Shown here: one piece after another, positions 1 to 11,430 of the stretch
Position numbering within the stretch: position 1 is the first letter of the stretch
Layout of the letters: the number at the start of each line of letters is the position of its first letter
Assembly (NCBI GenBank): GCA_003184365.1
Contig: NKYR01000009.1
Coordinates: forward strand, 186,001-250,000
Length of the DNA stretch: 64,000 bases
DNA from: Evernia prunastri
Lineage: Eukaryota > Ascomycota > Lecanoromycetes > Lecanorales > Parmeliaceae
Direction: 5' to 3'
Translations under genes and position numbers: made by a program
Notes under the pieces: model-generated
What the model was told of the DNA's origin: nothing
What the model saw: the letters and a program-made list of their open reading frames with translations, nothing else
Database searches by the model: none

Positions 1-1091
1 CCAATTCCTGACAGACTTCGGCTTCACAGAAGTCTCGCGCCTCAACGTGGGAAAGCCGAACGAGACGGTCTACTACCGCGGATACGGAGCCGAGCCTTTC
101 TTATACTGCTCGACCAAGGGCGAGGAAGATGCCTTTGGGGGAACGGCGTTCGCGGTGGAGAGCAGGAAGGATTTGGAGTTGGCGACTAGAATCATTCCGA
201 CGGCGAGCGAGATCAAGCAAATGAAGGATGCGCCGGGCGTGGGGGAGTATGTGACGGTCAAGGATCCGGTGGATGGGTTCCCGGTGCATTTGGTTTACGG
301 GCAGGTGCAGAGGGACATGGAGGAATATCATGAGCTGAAAGAGTTCAACTTCGTGCGTCCCTGTTTAGCCATAGTCGTTGACGGGAAGGCAGCTGACCAC
401 GGATCAACTTTTTGCAGCCAACGGAGAAGCATCGCTCAGTGAACAAATTCCAACGGATGCAAAAAGGTCAGCATCCACACACCTGCCCCCAAAGACTCAT
501 CCATCTAACGAATTCCCCCCAACAGGTCCAGCCCAGGTCCACAAACTCGGCCACTTCGGCATGGCCGTCACCGACTTTGCCAAATCCCTGGATTTCTGGA
601 CGCGCCATTTCAACTTCAAACTCACCGATCTGCTGCACGACAAGGACGGCCGTGACATGACTGCGTTCATGCATCTGGACCGCGGTCGGGAACTCGTCGA
701 CCACCACTGCTTCTTTTTCTTCGAAGGTCCCAAACCGCACGTGCACCACTCTTCGTTCGAGGTGTTTGATTTCGACACACAAGTACTGGGGCACGATTGG
801 TTGGTCAAGAAGGGGTATGAGAACTGTTGGGGGGTGGGGAGACATATATTGGGGAGTCAGATTTTTGATTATTGGTATGTGTGCTGCCTGCTCCCCTGAC
901 CACGTCTTGTCGTTGTGGGTTTTATAGGCAGTAGCTGACCTCTGTGTAGGTTCGACACTTCAAAATTCATCCTAGAACACTACGTCGATGGCGATCAGGT
1001 CAACTGCGAGACGCCTACCACGAGAGATCTTGCTTCGCCCGATGGATTGTATATTTGGGGTCCAGACTTACCATCCTCATTCATGGACTGA
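1..1091 (+). CDS. VOC-fold extradiol dioxygenase-like protein (5' partial)
   Basis: The gene is cut by the window start; the frame is open from base 2. I read four exons: 2-352, 418-466, 526-874 and 950-1091 (stop TGA 1089-1091), joined by introns with GT-AG ends and consistent phases, giving 296 residues of the C-terminal part. The protein looks like a two-module vicinal-oxygen-chelate dioxygenase of the catechol 2,3-dioxygenase type. Candidate metal ligands are the His of KLGHFG, a His of VHHSSFEV and the Glu of FILEHYVDGD, matching the family's 2-His-1-Glu pattern. Such enzymes open catecholic rings by meta cleavage in the cytosol. The convergent neighbour at 1433-2411 is a fumarylacetoacetate-hydrolase family gene, a common partner in aromatic catabolism. 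The substrate is unknown, and a glyoxalase-like role is possible. Confidence 0.85.
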
Positions 1092-1432
1092 ATTGGTATG
1101 CATGGTATTGATCAGCAAGCATACTCAGAACTTTAGGCATTAATGTCTTCAATATCCAGTGATTTTATTGGCGTTCCGCGTGAGGAAGCATGGATTAGAC
1201 GGCATCAAATAATGTAACGAGACTGTGACCAAATGATCGCTGAGCGCCGCTGGTTCTGAGAAGGATATGTAAAGCCATAGTAGGAAGCTGATCATGATCT
1301 TCTACGATTGTGGCTAGTTACGAGGATTTTTAGTACGTGATAGACGGAAGAAGTTGATGTCTTCGCGTCACCCACGCGATGCTAGCTCCCGCCCCCAGAA
1401 ACCATCTCGTTAGACAGACCAATGCAGCATGC
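1092..1432. other. Convergent intergenic spacer
   Basis: This 341-base spacer separates two convergent genes. I see no open frame or RNA gene in it. It presumably holds both 3' untranslated regions. Confidence 0.6.
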
Positions 1433-2411
1433 TCACTCATAGTAGATCTCATTGATCAAGGTACCTGCCACCGCGTCAGCCTTTACCCATGACCCGTACA
1501 TACAGAACCCGACATACCTATTCCCTCAATCTCAACCCTCATATCATCACCATGGTTCAGGACCACCTTCGGGTCTCTCATCGCCCCGATCCCCGGCGGA
1601 GTCCCCGTCATGATCAGGGATCCCCGCTCCAGGGTGGTGCCCTGCGACAAGAAAGCGATCATCTCGGGCACGTCGAAGATCATCTCTCGCGTGCTTGAGT
1701 CCTGGACGACGTTCCCGTTGTGGATGGCTTTGATGCGGAGGTCATGCGGGTTGGAGATTTGCTCCTGCGCGACGAGGACGGGGCCGATGGGGGCGGAGGA
1801 GTCGAAACCTGAGGCCGTCGGTCTCCGGGCAAAAACGAAACTGTCGAGGAGCGAAAGAGGATCTTCTTACCTTTGCTGAACGACCACTGTGTATTTCTAA
1901 ACTGCTCCGTCCTCGCGCTGACATCGTTCCCACACGTAAAACCCAGCACGTACTCCATTGCTTTTTCCTTCGGGATGTCTCTCCCCGTCTTGCCGATGAC
2001 GACTGTGAGCTCGGCCTCGTAATCGCTCGTCCCATCCTGGCAGATCTTGGGCACGCTGATTTTCTGCGGGTAGGGACCGCACAGCGCCGCTCGCGGCTTG
2101 ATGAACAAGACCGGGTGGCTTGGGATCGGCATTTTGGCTTCCTTTGCGTGGTCGCGGTAGTTGAGGCCGAGGCAGCGGATAATAGGAGTTTCTTCGACAG
2201 AAATGGGGGAAAGAAGCTGGGCCACTGTCATTTTCTTGTTGGTGACGAGGCCGTCGAAGAGGGAACCCGTGATGAGGTTTGCCTCGATCTTTTTCTTCTC
2301 GACAGTTGCAATTCCAACATCAGAGTATGTCTTGGGATCTACCTGCCCCAAGTGGATTTGGCCATCTTCTTGGGCAATGAAGCGAATGAGATGGGTCCAG
2401 TTTGATGGCAT
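1433..2411 (-). CDS. Fumarylacetoacetate hydrolase (FAH) family protein
   Basis: Three exons read on the minus strand: 2411-1871, 1808-1518 and 1464-1433 (stop TGA 1433-1435), giving 287 residues. The introns are 62 and 53 bases. The start is the ATG at 2411; an upstream in-frame codon at 2423 is not ATG. Family landmarks are IRCLGLNYRDHAKEAKM, the metal-site stretch DYEAELTVVIGK, FTCGNDVSAR, and SLIMTGTPPGIGAM near the C terminus. FAH-fold enzymes hydrolyse, decarboxylate or isomerise beta-diketo acids made after aromatic ring opening, and length fits the small fumarylpyruvate-hydrolase/HHDD-isomerase type rather than true FAH (about 420 residues). The neighbouring ring-cleaving dioxygenase supports a role in the same pathway, but the substrate is not determined. 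Confidence 0.9.
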
Positions 2412-4357
2412 AGCGGCAAACAATGAGTACGGTCTTGTTGCGTTGTGTTTCCCTCCAATCTTCTCAAGAAAGAGTTACAAAAGTGGCAAATGAAGCGTTT
2501 ATTGGGAGTAAAAGTGATGCGGGTCAGTCCATATAGGCTTGTGTACCTTGAAACGTGCATACAATTCATTGGAAGCCGCACGTTTGGTAGTTGGTGGGGT
2601 AGTGAGGGGCATGCGTTTCGGTTGCGCTGACCGAGGACTTCAATGGTTTGCTTTGTCAGCGGGAGATGTCCAATTGAAACCCCGTGAGACGGACGAGAGG
2701 AAATAATGAGCGTTGGATACCAGAAATCCTTGCCACGCGGTTGAGACCGCGGCTTTTTGGAGACACGAGGAAGCTCTCGTCTATCGGTATGTCACCACCG
2801 CGGCGCCGACTGCATTAAATAGCCCTGGGCTTTTCGAGTGTTCGTTGCTCATGCTCTCGAAACGCATGCTTCCTGTCGGAGCACACTACGTGGGCGCCAT
2901 CCAGAAGCGCTCTGTCGAATTTCAAAGCTGCGACGAGTTGTCAATATTTTAGAGGTGCACAGGCACTTAGATGTCATCTCCAGACACGAACCTCTTCATA
3001 AACGTATTTCATCGACCATATCAGTGACGAAGAGACCAACAAAGACCTGGGCCATGCCCCCAGATTGTTGTTCAGGTCCGGCTTCTTACTTCCTTATAAC
3101 TTTGTGCCCTCGCAGGATTGTGAAACGCACAGGGCCCGGTCCGATCCTGGATTTCTCGCTTGGGATTGAGAGTATGGTGGTTGTGAAGACATGATAAGAG
3201 CTGGCATTTAATCTTCCAGAACGCACAGCTTATCCGCATCATGGCGTGGCAAGCGACACGAAACCCGATACACACGAGTCATAATTCTCCTCTGGCAAAA
3301 TCTTAGCGGAATGCTACGCATTCTTCAGCAGTCCTGCATACGGGCGAGTCCACTATGACATCCAACCAACACTCGAGGGCCGTAGTCTTCTTTGGCAGCA
3401 ACATGCATGCATCGGGACCAGCGCCAACGAATGTACTGTAGATCGACTAAAGGCCATGGTCAAAGCACCTGGGATTGAAGTTGCTTTGACGAAGGTCATC
3501 AAAGGCAGGGTATTTGGATGTTCTGATGTTTCTTGCTCGACGGTGGATCAGACTTTGGACCGAGAAGTTGGCTGCAGAAGATGGTGGGTGAGTGCGCAGG
3601 TGAAGAATCCGCGAGATCAGATCTTGAACAGTTGGACATCTGCCGATGTAAGCTGCCACCCTCTTTCGCACACAAGCTGTCCGCGATTCGACTTCCGTCT
3701 TTCTTTTCGCTAAGATTTATTCAAATTCACGATAAGCTAATGTAGAGCTCTATAAAGCCATCATAGTGAGGTCGCAGAAAGACCAACCTTTCCAAAAGGC
3801 ATGGTGACTCTCACTCCAATCGCTACAGGAAATAGACAAATCTCTGCGCGCATTTTTGAAGTAACCCCAATATATATTTGAGAGCTTCTGATTTATGTAG
3901 AGGACGATTGAATTGAGGTTAGCTTTTGATGACCTACACGCCAGAAGCTCTTTTAAATTTGGTACAAGACCCCGTATGGACTTGACAAATATTACCATCG
4001 AAAAGTTGAACGTGCAGAAAAGGACTCTTACATCAGAACAGATCATTAAATCATGAAGCTCGCGTCTAAGCAGACAGGTACAAAAATGCGATACAATGTC
4101 ATCGAAAACAACTTGCACTGGGGGAGACCCGGCACTGGCATGATCTTAATAGTATGTCAGGGGAAGTCCTTATTGACTGTTAATGGGGTCCACACGACAA
4201 CAACCCATTTATTGTTGAGATTAAAGCGCAGACCTCAATTTCTAATTTATGCCGCTGGGGACAATGTCCAATTCACTGCAGAGCGATCTTTGCCCTTGAA
4301 GGTCAATGTCGGGTGCAACCAGTGTATCTTTTCGAGCTCTTCAGCCCCAACCTCAAC
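2412..4357. other. Gene-free stretch
   Basis: I see only short, non-conserved open frames here and no splice-linked coding pattern. The right part (about 3750-4300) is AT-richer. The 5' side of the FAH gene should hold its promoter close to 2412. No tRNA, repeat array or transposon remnant was recognised. Confidence 0.5.
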
Positions 4358-5242
4358 TCAGGCCTCGAAGGTGACCTTATCAGCTTCTTCTAAAGCCTCA
4401 AACCTTGCTCTTCCTAGCCCCTCCAGCCACTTCTTTGTCTCCCCCCATCCTCTTCCGTTCACGTGGGACTTAACTATCATCTCAAAATGGAGAGCCTCTT
4501 CAGTCATGAGGTCTTTGAGGGACTCCCACTGATTCCCAAAAGTTTCAAGCGGTGGATCCATAACACTGCCACCAGTAGAGCCTTGGAAAATCACCCTTTC
4601 GAGTCCTACGAACTACCACAGATTTTGGGGTGTGTCGCGGAAGTACAAGCCCGTGACTAGGACCCACATCCTGGTTTCAAACTTAAACATAGCGTCATAA
4701 CCCCAGGCATTTCCATCGTAGTCATCAGGTTGCGAACCGCGACCGTGTTTGGCAAGAACTTCAACAGCGTTCATAGCACCATACATCAGGTCGACATAGT
4801 CGAGCTGAACGTGAAAGGTTCTGATCATCTTCCGGTGCTCGGGTTGGAGATTTGCATACCAACAATTCGTGCTTTCGATCGCGCTGGGTGGCCAGTGGAA
4901 GGTGTTCATTGCATAAAACATGTAGTGTCCTTCGTTGTATGCTTGCTTGCAGGTTGCTAGGAGCTGGAAGCCATTTCGTTGGAGGATGTCTTGTTCCTTC
5001 AGGCTAGTATCCGTGACGAGACGCTTAGGTCGGCCTAGCAAATGGCGGACAATAGCTGCCAGAGTATTTACGAAGCGTTTGGATATTGCAAATGGAGGTT
5101 TCGAGGGTTGCTGAGCATGGCTTTTCCTGTTTGCAGGACGAATGTAGACGTCACCAGGAACCAAGACGTACTCCATGATCCGATTTCGTATCTCTGCTGG
5201 CAATGCAAAGTATCCAAATCGGGTTTGAGAAGTGGCCATCAT
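4358..5242 (-). CDS. 2EXR / F-box-like domain protein
   Basis: Two exons: 5242-4617 and 4565-4358, joined across a 51-base intron (donor GTAGTT, acceptor GGCAG), give 277 residues. Without splicing the frame would stop at 4613-4615, just past the donor; the downstream frame continues a plausible acidic-helical C terminus. The N terminus has FALPAEIRNRIMEYVLVPG (about residues 11-29), the typical opening of fungal 2EXR/F-box-like proteins. These are expanded in Pezizomycotina and mostly uncharacterised. The start ATG at 5242 is followed at once by a second ATG. The intron was inferred only from frame and splice motifs. Confidence 0.75.
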
Positions 5243-7090
5243 CGAGTAGCGACAGGAACCTCTACTTCACAAGCTTTGGGGGAAGGTTTAGTAGATGGGG
5301 AGACAATGTTGGAACTTGGAAAGTCAAGGTGAATCAGGATAGGTGAGCTAGGGCGACCATCTAAGTGTCAGAATGTGTTATGAAACAAGACGTGGAATGT
5401 TGGACATGAATTTGCGCTCAGGGGCTATGTGCAATTGTGGCTCTCTGCCCCTTGACATCACCTATTCTGAGCTGGAAATTTGAAATATTAAGATTCGAAA
5501 GTAGCTACTGACTCCTTAGGACTGTCACCTTTTCTGCAAGGCTATGACTCTGAAGTAGAAGGTGCGCGAGAATACTTGTCAAAGTTGCCAATCACAGTCC
5601 TGGCTTCGTTTACTTGATTGACGGAAACCGATTTGATTTGTATCGCCTAAGCGTCACGTTCCGATGATTCAACATCTATCTGAACCCTTTATTAGATCAT
5701 GTTCAAGATTCCAACTACAAGACATCATTCTGATCGGAAAAGGTCCTCGTTTTCGGGATTCAATATCATGGTGACGCCAGCAGGGAAGAGCTCGCTGTTG
5801 TCATTATCCTACCAATAAGCACGGTGCGGGAAAAGCTAGAGAATCATGCACAAGATTTCATCCATGCAAGCCCGGAGATACCTGCAAGACGAGAGTATCG
5901 GTCCGTCGGCGATCTTATCGGCTGGGGTGAAGTGCTGCGGATCTCGTTCACCGGTTTCTCGTGTGGTCTGGGGTTTTGTGCAATGTACAACGAGTAGCTG
6001 CACAGGGTGATGGAAGAGTCTGAGTCTGCAAGGACGAGAAGGTTCGCCCCGGCGAAAAGAAAAAATTCGTCAAGACCCGCCATTTGGAGGCTCTAATTAA
6101 ACTTACTGGATATCTCAATGCCATGTACGAACGAATGGCCTTGGGAATGCCTGTGAACCAATTCTCAGTAGTGATGATAGATTGGGTCTGATAAGGAAGA
6201 CTCGGTTCGAGTAAGCGGTTCGGACCTTATGCGAATCTAACGCGAAGGTCTTGGGTACCTATCACAAGAAAACCGACAAGACCCCCTGATCGTCCTCCGC
6301 CAAAGCTAGATTAGCGTTGGTATGCCTTCTTCCAGCCTTGGTTAGTTTTCAAAGGGATATTCGCCGGGTTAATAAAATATTTTTGATTTGACCCTTTGTT
6401 TTCGAATTCTTTTGCGGTTCTTACCTTTTGAGATCATATTTGAAAAAGATTTTTGCCGATATATTCAATTGAGGTCCAAAATTTGTTCCCGTATTGCTAG
6501 TTCGGGTTACAGGAGTTTTGCCCTTGCTTTCGAATGGTCTTACGGATTTTATTTTTGGTTGTACCAGATGTAGAAGGAGCGTCCCCATTTTCGTTCTTGT
6601 ATATACCTTTTTCTGGCCCAGGTCGTCTTCTTTTCTTTTGGGTTTTTCCCTAACCATGTCATTGACAATGGGGTTCGGGCCTCTCAGATATAGTCATGGC
6701 GGCCTCAGTTTTCTGAAAGGGTCCCCTAGCATTGCTCGCTGCCTCATCGTGGCGCCAGGGTCCAGTAGCCTTTCGGGGGTGAGGCCCAGAGCGAGCAACC
6801 CTCTCCTCGTTTCATCTCACCGAAAGAATAAGAGTGAAAATCCTATTGAAAATCCTATGATGGGCTAGATTGGGTTGACGTTGGCTCTTCAACTTCAAGG
6901 CTTGGGATACTTGGGATGCATTTCACAGAGGGGATCGAAGGGCAGTGAAAGAAGTCTTTAGGGTACTTGTCTGGCCATTGGCTGATGTGGCTGGGTCTAG
7001 AATAGTGTGAAAGCCTTTATGTGGGAACAGACCATGCAATCGTGTTTCAGTCATCCAAACGGGCGATTGTATTCACTGCATCTCTAAGAG
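5243..7090. other. Gene-free stretch, AT-rich in part
   Basis: No convincing gene. Open frames at 5844-6083 and 6494-6868 lack recognisable domains and codon structure. Bases 6360-6620 are conspicuously T-rich. Nothing here matched a transposon protein I could recognise. Confidence 0.5.
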
Positions 7091-8098
7091 TCAACTGTCG
7101 CAGCTATTATACATCTTGGAGATACTCCCATGTTCGTAGTTGAACTGCAATTTTTTGGATAACCCATTCTGGTATGAGTAAAGGTGACTTTGCCAGCTGG
7201 GATCCTCAATAGAGAATCCGTTTCCCAGGTCGTGCCAAGCCTCGAGGACTGCCTCATCATTGTCGACCACCACCGAATAGTCTGTTGGGCAGCGATCACA
7301 TGAGAAAAGCTCAGTATGTTGACCTTGCATGGTCGCCGCATTGATGACAGCCTTTTGCAAAATAGCGGCAACGGAGTTGCCTGGTCCCATGCCAAGGCCA
7401 AAATGGTGGTGAGGGCAGAACATTATGTACTTGTCGTAATCCTTCTTTGCTGCGTCTCGGAGCGGACCTGCATATAAGACGTATGTTGCCAACAGTATGA
7501 ATTTGGCGTTGACAACCTTCGGCTTTGCGGCAAATGTCTTGATGATAGGAGAGCCGACTGGACGAATCTCAAAATTTTGAAGAATTTTCGTTCGATAATC
7601 CTGGTGCTTTTCCTTCATTCGAGAGTACTTCAGTGCCAGCTGTACGTGATGGAACAAGACTGAATAGGAGTGTTGCGGATGCACATGATCATACCATTGG
7701 CCTGGTGTGCGGCATGAGTTGCTGCGGCGATACCAGTTTGTCAAATTTGGGATGTCATCAGGTTCCACAGGGTGTAAGATATTGCACTTGATACAATGAT
7801 AGTTATCCGGCAACAAGTTCCCAAGCTCGGTCAATGTATTGAATCGATTCTCCCGACCGATAGCTTTTAATTGAAAAGAGCACTCGCTGCGTAGCATGTA
7901 CCACATAGCCTTGCAGGTTTGAGAAAGTAGGATCTTCGCGGATAGAGGGAGTTGGTCGCATATACTGCAAAGGATGTCGAGAGGGAGATCTAGAAAAGTA
8001 GACGTCTGCTCTACCCCTGGCGTCACGAGCAATTTCCAAGGCCATGGCAATTCACCGTAGACCTGCAATGCCGAAGTGGTAGGCCAGTGTAAGCGCAT
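7091..8098 (-). CDS. F-box domain protein
   Basis: A single exon of 335 residues from ATG 8098 to the stop at 7091. An F-box is visible at about residues 36-70 (FLDLPLDILCSICDQLPLSA, then LLSQTCKAMW). F-box proteins recruit substrates to SCF ubiquitin ligases through Skp1, and this class is large and variable in filamentous ascomycetes. Beyond the F-box there are paired cysteines (CIKC near 102-105 and CDRC near 275-278) that could bind zinc, as in other fungal F-box proteins with cysteine clusters. The substrate-binding part has no leucine-rich or WD repeats that I can see. Confidence 0.85.
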   Translation of the reverse strand: MRLHWPTTSALQVYGELPWPWKLLVTPGVEQTSTFLDLPLDILCSICDQLPLSAKILLSQTCKAMWYMLRSECSFQLKAIGRENRFNTLTELGNLLPDNYHCIKCNILHPVEPDDIPNLTNWYRRSNSCRTPGQWYDHVHPQHSYSVLFHHVQLALKYSRMKEKHQDYRTKILQNFEIRPVGSPIIKTFAAKPKVVNAKFILLATYVLYAGPLRDAAKKDYDKYIMFCPHHHFGLGMGPGNSVAAILQKAVINAATMQGQHTELFSCDRCPTDYSVVVDNDEAVLEAWHDLGNGFSIEDPSWQSHLYSYQNGLSKKLQFNYEHGSISKMYNSCDS

Positions 8099-8461
8099 TT
8101 TGTTCTGTGGCAGTTAGAAGGCTAGAATTTTTCCCGGCAAGAGAGTCGAGATGAAGGGTCAGGTTAAAAGATAGAGGTAAGAAAAGGAGAGGGGTCATTT
8201 TACAGTAGTTGCCTGTGGGAATAGAGGTTCCCGCTAGAGACACAAGGTTCTTCCACCACCACGCTGTGCCTACATCTCTTCCAGTTCTCTATCCCACTCT
8301 CCATTAACCCATCAGCCACCATCACAGTTCGATGCCCCTCGAACAGATCTCAATAACTATTCTCAACTGTCATCAATCAAAAGTAAGTCAAATCCTCTTC
8401 TAATGATTTAGATCTTATGTTAACACGTACAGAACCTTCCTTCATTTCATCCGAGTTCACA

Positions 8462-8694
8462 ATGACTGGCCTAATACTTCCTATCTGTAAGTTCTTATCA
8501 CAGTATAAAAGTCACTGCTAATATACTTGTCAGTTCTCACAAAGTTCATATACCCGGCAGCCTTGACGGCGTGCGGGCTTGTTGGAAACGCTTGGATTCT
8601 CGGGAATCAAATTGAGGAGATGAAAGTCGATCTGAAAGCTCAGATTCAGGAAATAAGAACGGACATCAAGGACGTCAAGGTTGATATAAAATAA
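8462..8694 (+). CDS. Small spliced membrane/coiled-coil ORF with in-frame continuation
   Basis: Two exons, 8462-8486 and 8534-8694, encode 61 residues. A further GT-AG intron (8383-8432) is visible in the presumed 5' UTR, which supports a real transcript. The product has a hydrophobic segment (about residues 9-33, including YPAALTACGLVGNAWIL) followed by a charged heptad-like helix (about 35-61, with QIEEMKVDL and EIRTDIKDVKVDI). After the TAA at 8692-8694 the same frame stays open for 27 codons to TGA 8776-8778 and keeps a charged, helical composition. The stop may therefore be a recent nonsense change, a sequence error or a readthrough stop. I do not recognise the family. Confidence 0.5.
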
Positions 8695-10552
8695 CTCACA
8701 GCCCACCTGAGAGAGATGGATCTTCATGATATGTCTGTTACGGAGAAGTTGTTCAGAAACTACGGCAAGAACAAGTGAAAGGTTGACGAGTAGAACATTA
8801 TTGCTGATTGCTCTTCTTTGCTGTGCACTAACAAATGTATACCCTACGATGTAAGCACTCTGTGCTACCGATTGCTATAGATGAGACTCCGATCAATTAT
8901 TTGAAGTCTAGATACGAGAAACGGAAGCCTAGAATGCCACGTAGATGACATACTATCTCTATAGCCACCGCACCATGACACGTAACATGAGATTTTAAAA
9001 GCGAATACGATTAGATACGGCATGGCACATCCTGCAGACGTTGAACACTGCTAAACCTCGAGGCCGGATTGTCGTTCATCTACTCAGACAATGGTTCGTT
9101 GGTCATTTTGGCAACAATCTGGCATAAGATATTGTCATTGCAAATTCCCCTCAAGTATAGCCTCAACTTTACCCTTCTCGACCAGCTCGTTCTTTCTACC
9201 ATTTCCGCTTTTGGTATTTTCACGTAAGTTCGTCTACGAGTAAGGTGAGGGACGAACGGACGAGCACGCCCTGCTGACATTCACTCTCAAAGGTAAAAGT
9301 CCATCTCCGAGCCTGCAAATGTCGAACTTGCAAGTCACTCAGCTGGCGTGCTTTACGTATGTTAATTTCTCTTACTTGAGGCTTAAGTCAAAAAGATAGC
9401 GTTCTAAGTTCCGAGGCCACGTCCTGTTATTGGTAGTCTTTGATAGATCTTGGCAGGTTTCATATGATTGTTCCTCAGTCAACCTTCGTCGAAAGAAGGG
9501 AAATCAGCGACGAAACGAACAGGTCCAGAAAGCAAAGGTCTTGGATCTATGGATCCTATTTTTGAAGCCCCCGAGGTCCAGAGAAGCCCAATGTCTTAGA
9601 ATGAAGGAAGCGTTTCAGGCACTTTAACCCCTCCAAACACCCTGGACACCTCGGACTAAGTTAAGGAACCAGTGTATACGAACATCTTCGCAGCCGGCTC
9701 GACAATTCCGGCCGAAAGCGAAAGTGCACTCGCGTCAGGCGGTAATACCATCAATTGCGGAAACCCGATATCAGCAGGTCTCCTCCTGGGTATCTCAGTA
9801 GATGGCCGTACGAGCGTCGTAAGAGGAGGTTAGAGGTCCTGGATTTGGTACGGGGGGTCGAATCCTTTAAAAGCAAGGCTTCCGTCAGTTCAAGGGAGTG
9901 GATGTTGTGCGCTTTCGCGTTGGGTTTTCTGATCGCTTCTCGGTGCTATTGGTAGGGATATGTAAGTATAGCATTCGTGCAAATAATGCGAATACTCAAC
10001 ACATTTCGCGAGATCTGTCCCGCATATATATTGAAACAAACAGGAACTCAATCAATAGCAAGACGATGTACACCATGCAAATTTGCAACCAGCTTCTGTC
10101 ACAGTAATAGGTTCTGACGCCTTAAACATTGAGAGGGAGCATGATAGTGACAGATCTGGCGGTAAACAAAATCTAAGGTCCAGGGTCATTGCGAGATGCA
10201 TTGACAGCGATATATATAGTCTTGAGACGGATTGCAAATAAAACATGGATTCTGCACCTTCGGGTCTAGACCCCTTGACTATGTAGTCCAAAAGGCTCCA
10301 GTCGGTGGGCTCATGGTAGGACCTTGACCAGCTACCATCCAAACGGCATGCAACGTAATCATGCGATCTTTCCATGTGAATCATGCCCTCTACTATCTTC
10401 CATACCCACTTCTCTCACCAAATCTAGGCAGCTCTATCAGTGTGTTCGATACCAAGCGTATCCACGCAATCTTGCTACCAAAGCCCCAACGATTCACATA
10501 CTCCACACCCAATTCATCCAGAAACAGGCCCCCCACCCACCCCCTATGCGCA
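8695..10552. other. Gene-free stretch
   Basis: Apart from the 27-codon continuation up to 8778, I see no supported gene. Open frames at 9080-9280, 9430-9627, 9755-9955 and 10052-10384 have no recognisable domain. A T-loop-like GGTCGAATCC around 9857 is not part of a foldable tRNA. Confidence 0.5.
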
Positions 10553-11220
10553 TTACTGCAACCTCTCCGCCAGCAAAACCCCATACCAAACCGTAAACCC
10601 CAACCCAACCAGATTCGTCAACGCGCTAACCCCGTGCATGCGACTAAACGCCTTGTTCAACCGCTGCATCTCCTTCGACTGCGGCCCCTGGTCGTGATAT
10701 TTCTTCCCGTCCCGCGTCTCCTGGTGCTTCCTCTCCTTCATGATCCGCGTCGTGACCGGCCCCGCCCAGAGCAGGTTGACCGCGTTCAGCGCGAAGACCG
10801 TCACGATGGGCGCAAGGACCGTCCACCGGTTCTGCTCCTGCAGTACGCCGCTTAGGCTGGAGGGCTCTGCAGTGGCTGTGCCGAGGGATGAGGAGAGGGG
10901 GGTTTTGACGCCGGGGTATGTGAGCGCCATGATGACAGGGAGGGCGGTTTGCAGGGCGAAGTAGACGGGGGTGAGGGCGGCTTGCAGGGTGGCGAACTGG
11001 GGGCGGGGGAGGGCGCGGTAGGAGACTATGCCGTTGATGAAGGATTGGTAGATGGAGCTGCCGAGGAGGGTGCCGTAACTGGTGGAGTGGTGGAGTCAGT
11101 CGCAGACATGGCTAGAAGGTGTGGGGGGGAAGCTGGGGGCGGAAGGGGGGAAAGGGGAGGACGGGCGGACCTGATGATGTGGTAGGGGGCAGGGCTGTAG
11201 AGGATTGAAAGGTCTGGCAT
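10553..11220 (-). CDS. DUF4149 / TMEM205-like membrane protein
   Basis: Two exons, 11220-11171 and 11078-10553, give 191 residues across a 92-base intron (CATCAG/GTCCGC, CCACCAG/TTACGG). The protein begins with YSPAPYHIISYGTLLGSS and contains about four hydrophobic spans, including LQAALTPVYFALQTALPVIM (near 50-69), an ALNAVNLLWAGPVT segment, and a C-terminal HGVSALTNLVGLGFTVWYG span. That arrangement and the RIMKERKHQETRDGK loop fit the DUF4149/TMEM205-like family, which is widespread in fungi and of unclear function (mammalian TMEM205 affects vesicle trafficking and cisplatin resistance). Confidence 0.85.
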
Positions 11221-11430
11221 CTTGGAGAGAGGTTTACAACGAGGATTTGGACAGAGGTAAGGAGTGTTAATTATATATAAGATGCGAATGGCTGAAAGTG
11301 AGAAAATGTGAGAACAAAGTCTCTTCGGCGGGCTACGGCATCAGACTAGCGCCAAAATCCATGATATCAGCATCTTAGTGTCTACATATCATTCATGAAA
11401 CCCCTTTTCATGAAGCGCACTGCAGTCACA
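11221..11430. other. Intergenic spacer
   Basis: A short spacer upstream of the DUF4149 gene and downstream of the C2HC fragment. It probably holds the promoter of the former. Confidence 0.5.

Noticed and set aside
5844..6083. Minus-strand gene of 79 codons
   Set aside because: No domain or splice-linked continuation; composition looks like a chance frame.
9850..9870. tRNA gene
   Set aside because: GGTCGAATCC resembles a T-loop, but no acceptor stem or anticodon arm folds around it.
10644..10826. Minus-strand shadow frame in the DUF4149 gene
   Set aside because: It lies inside the true coding frame and has no independent support.
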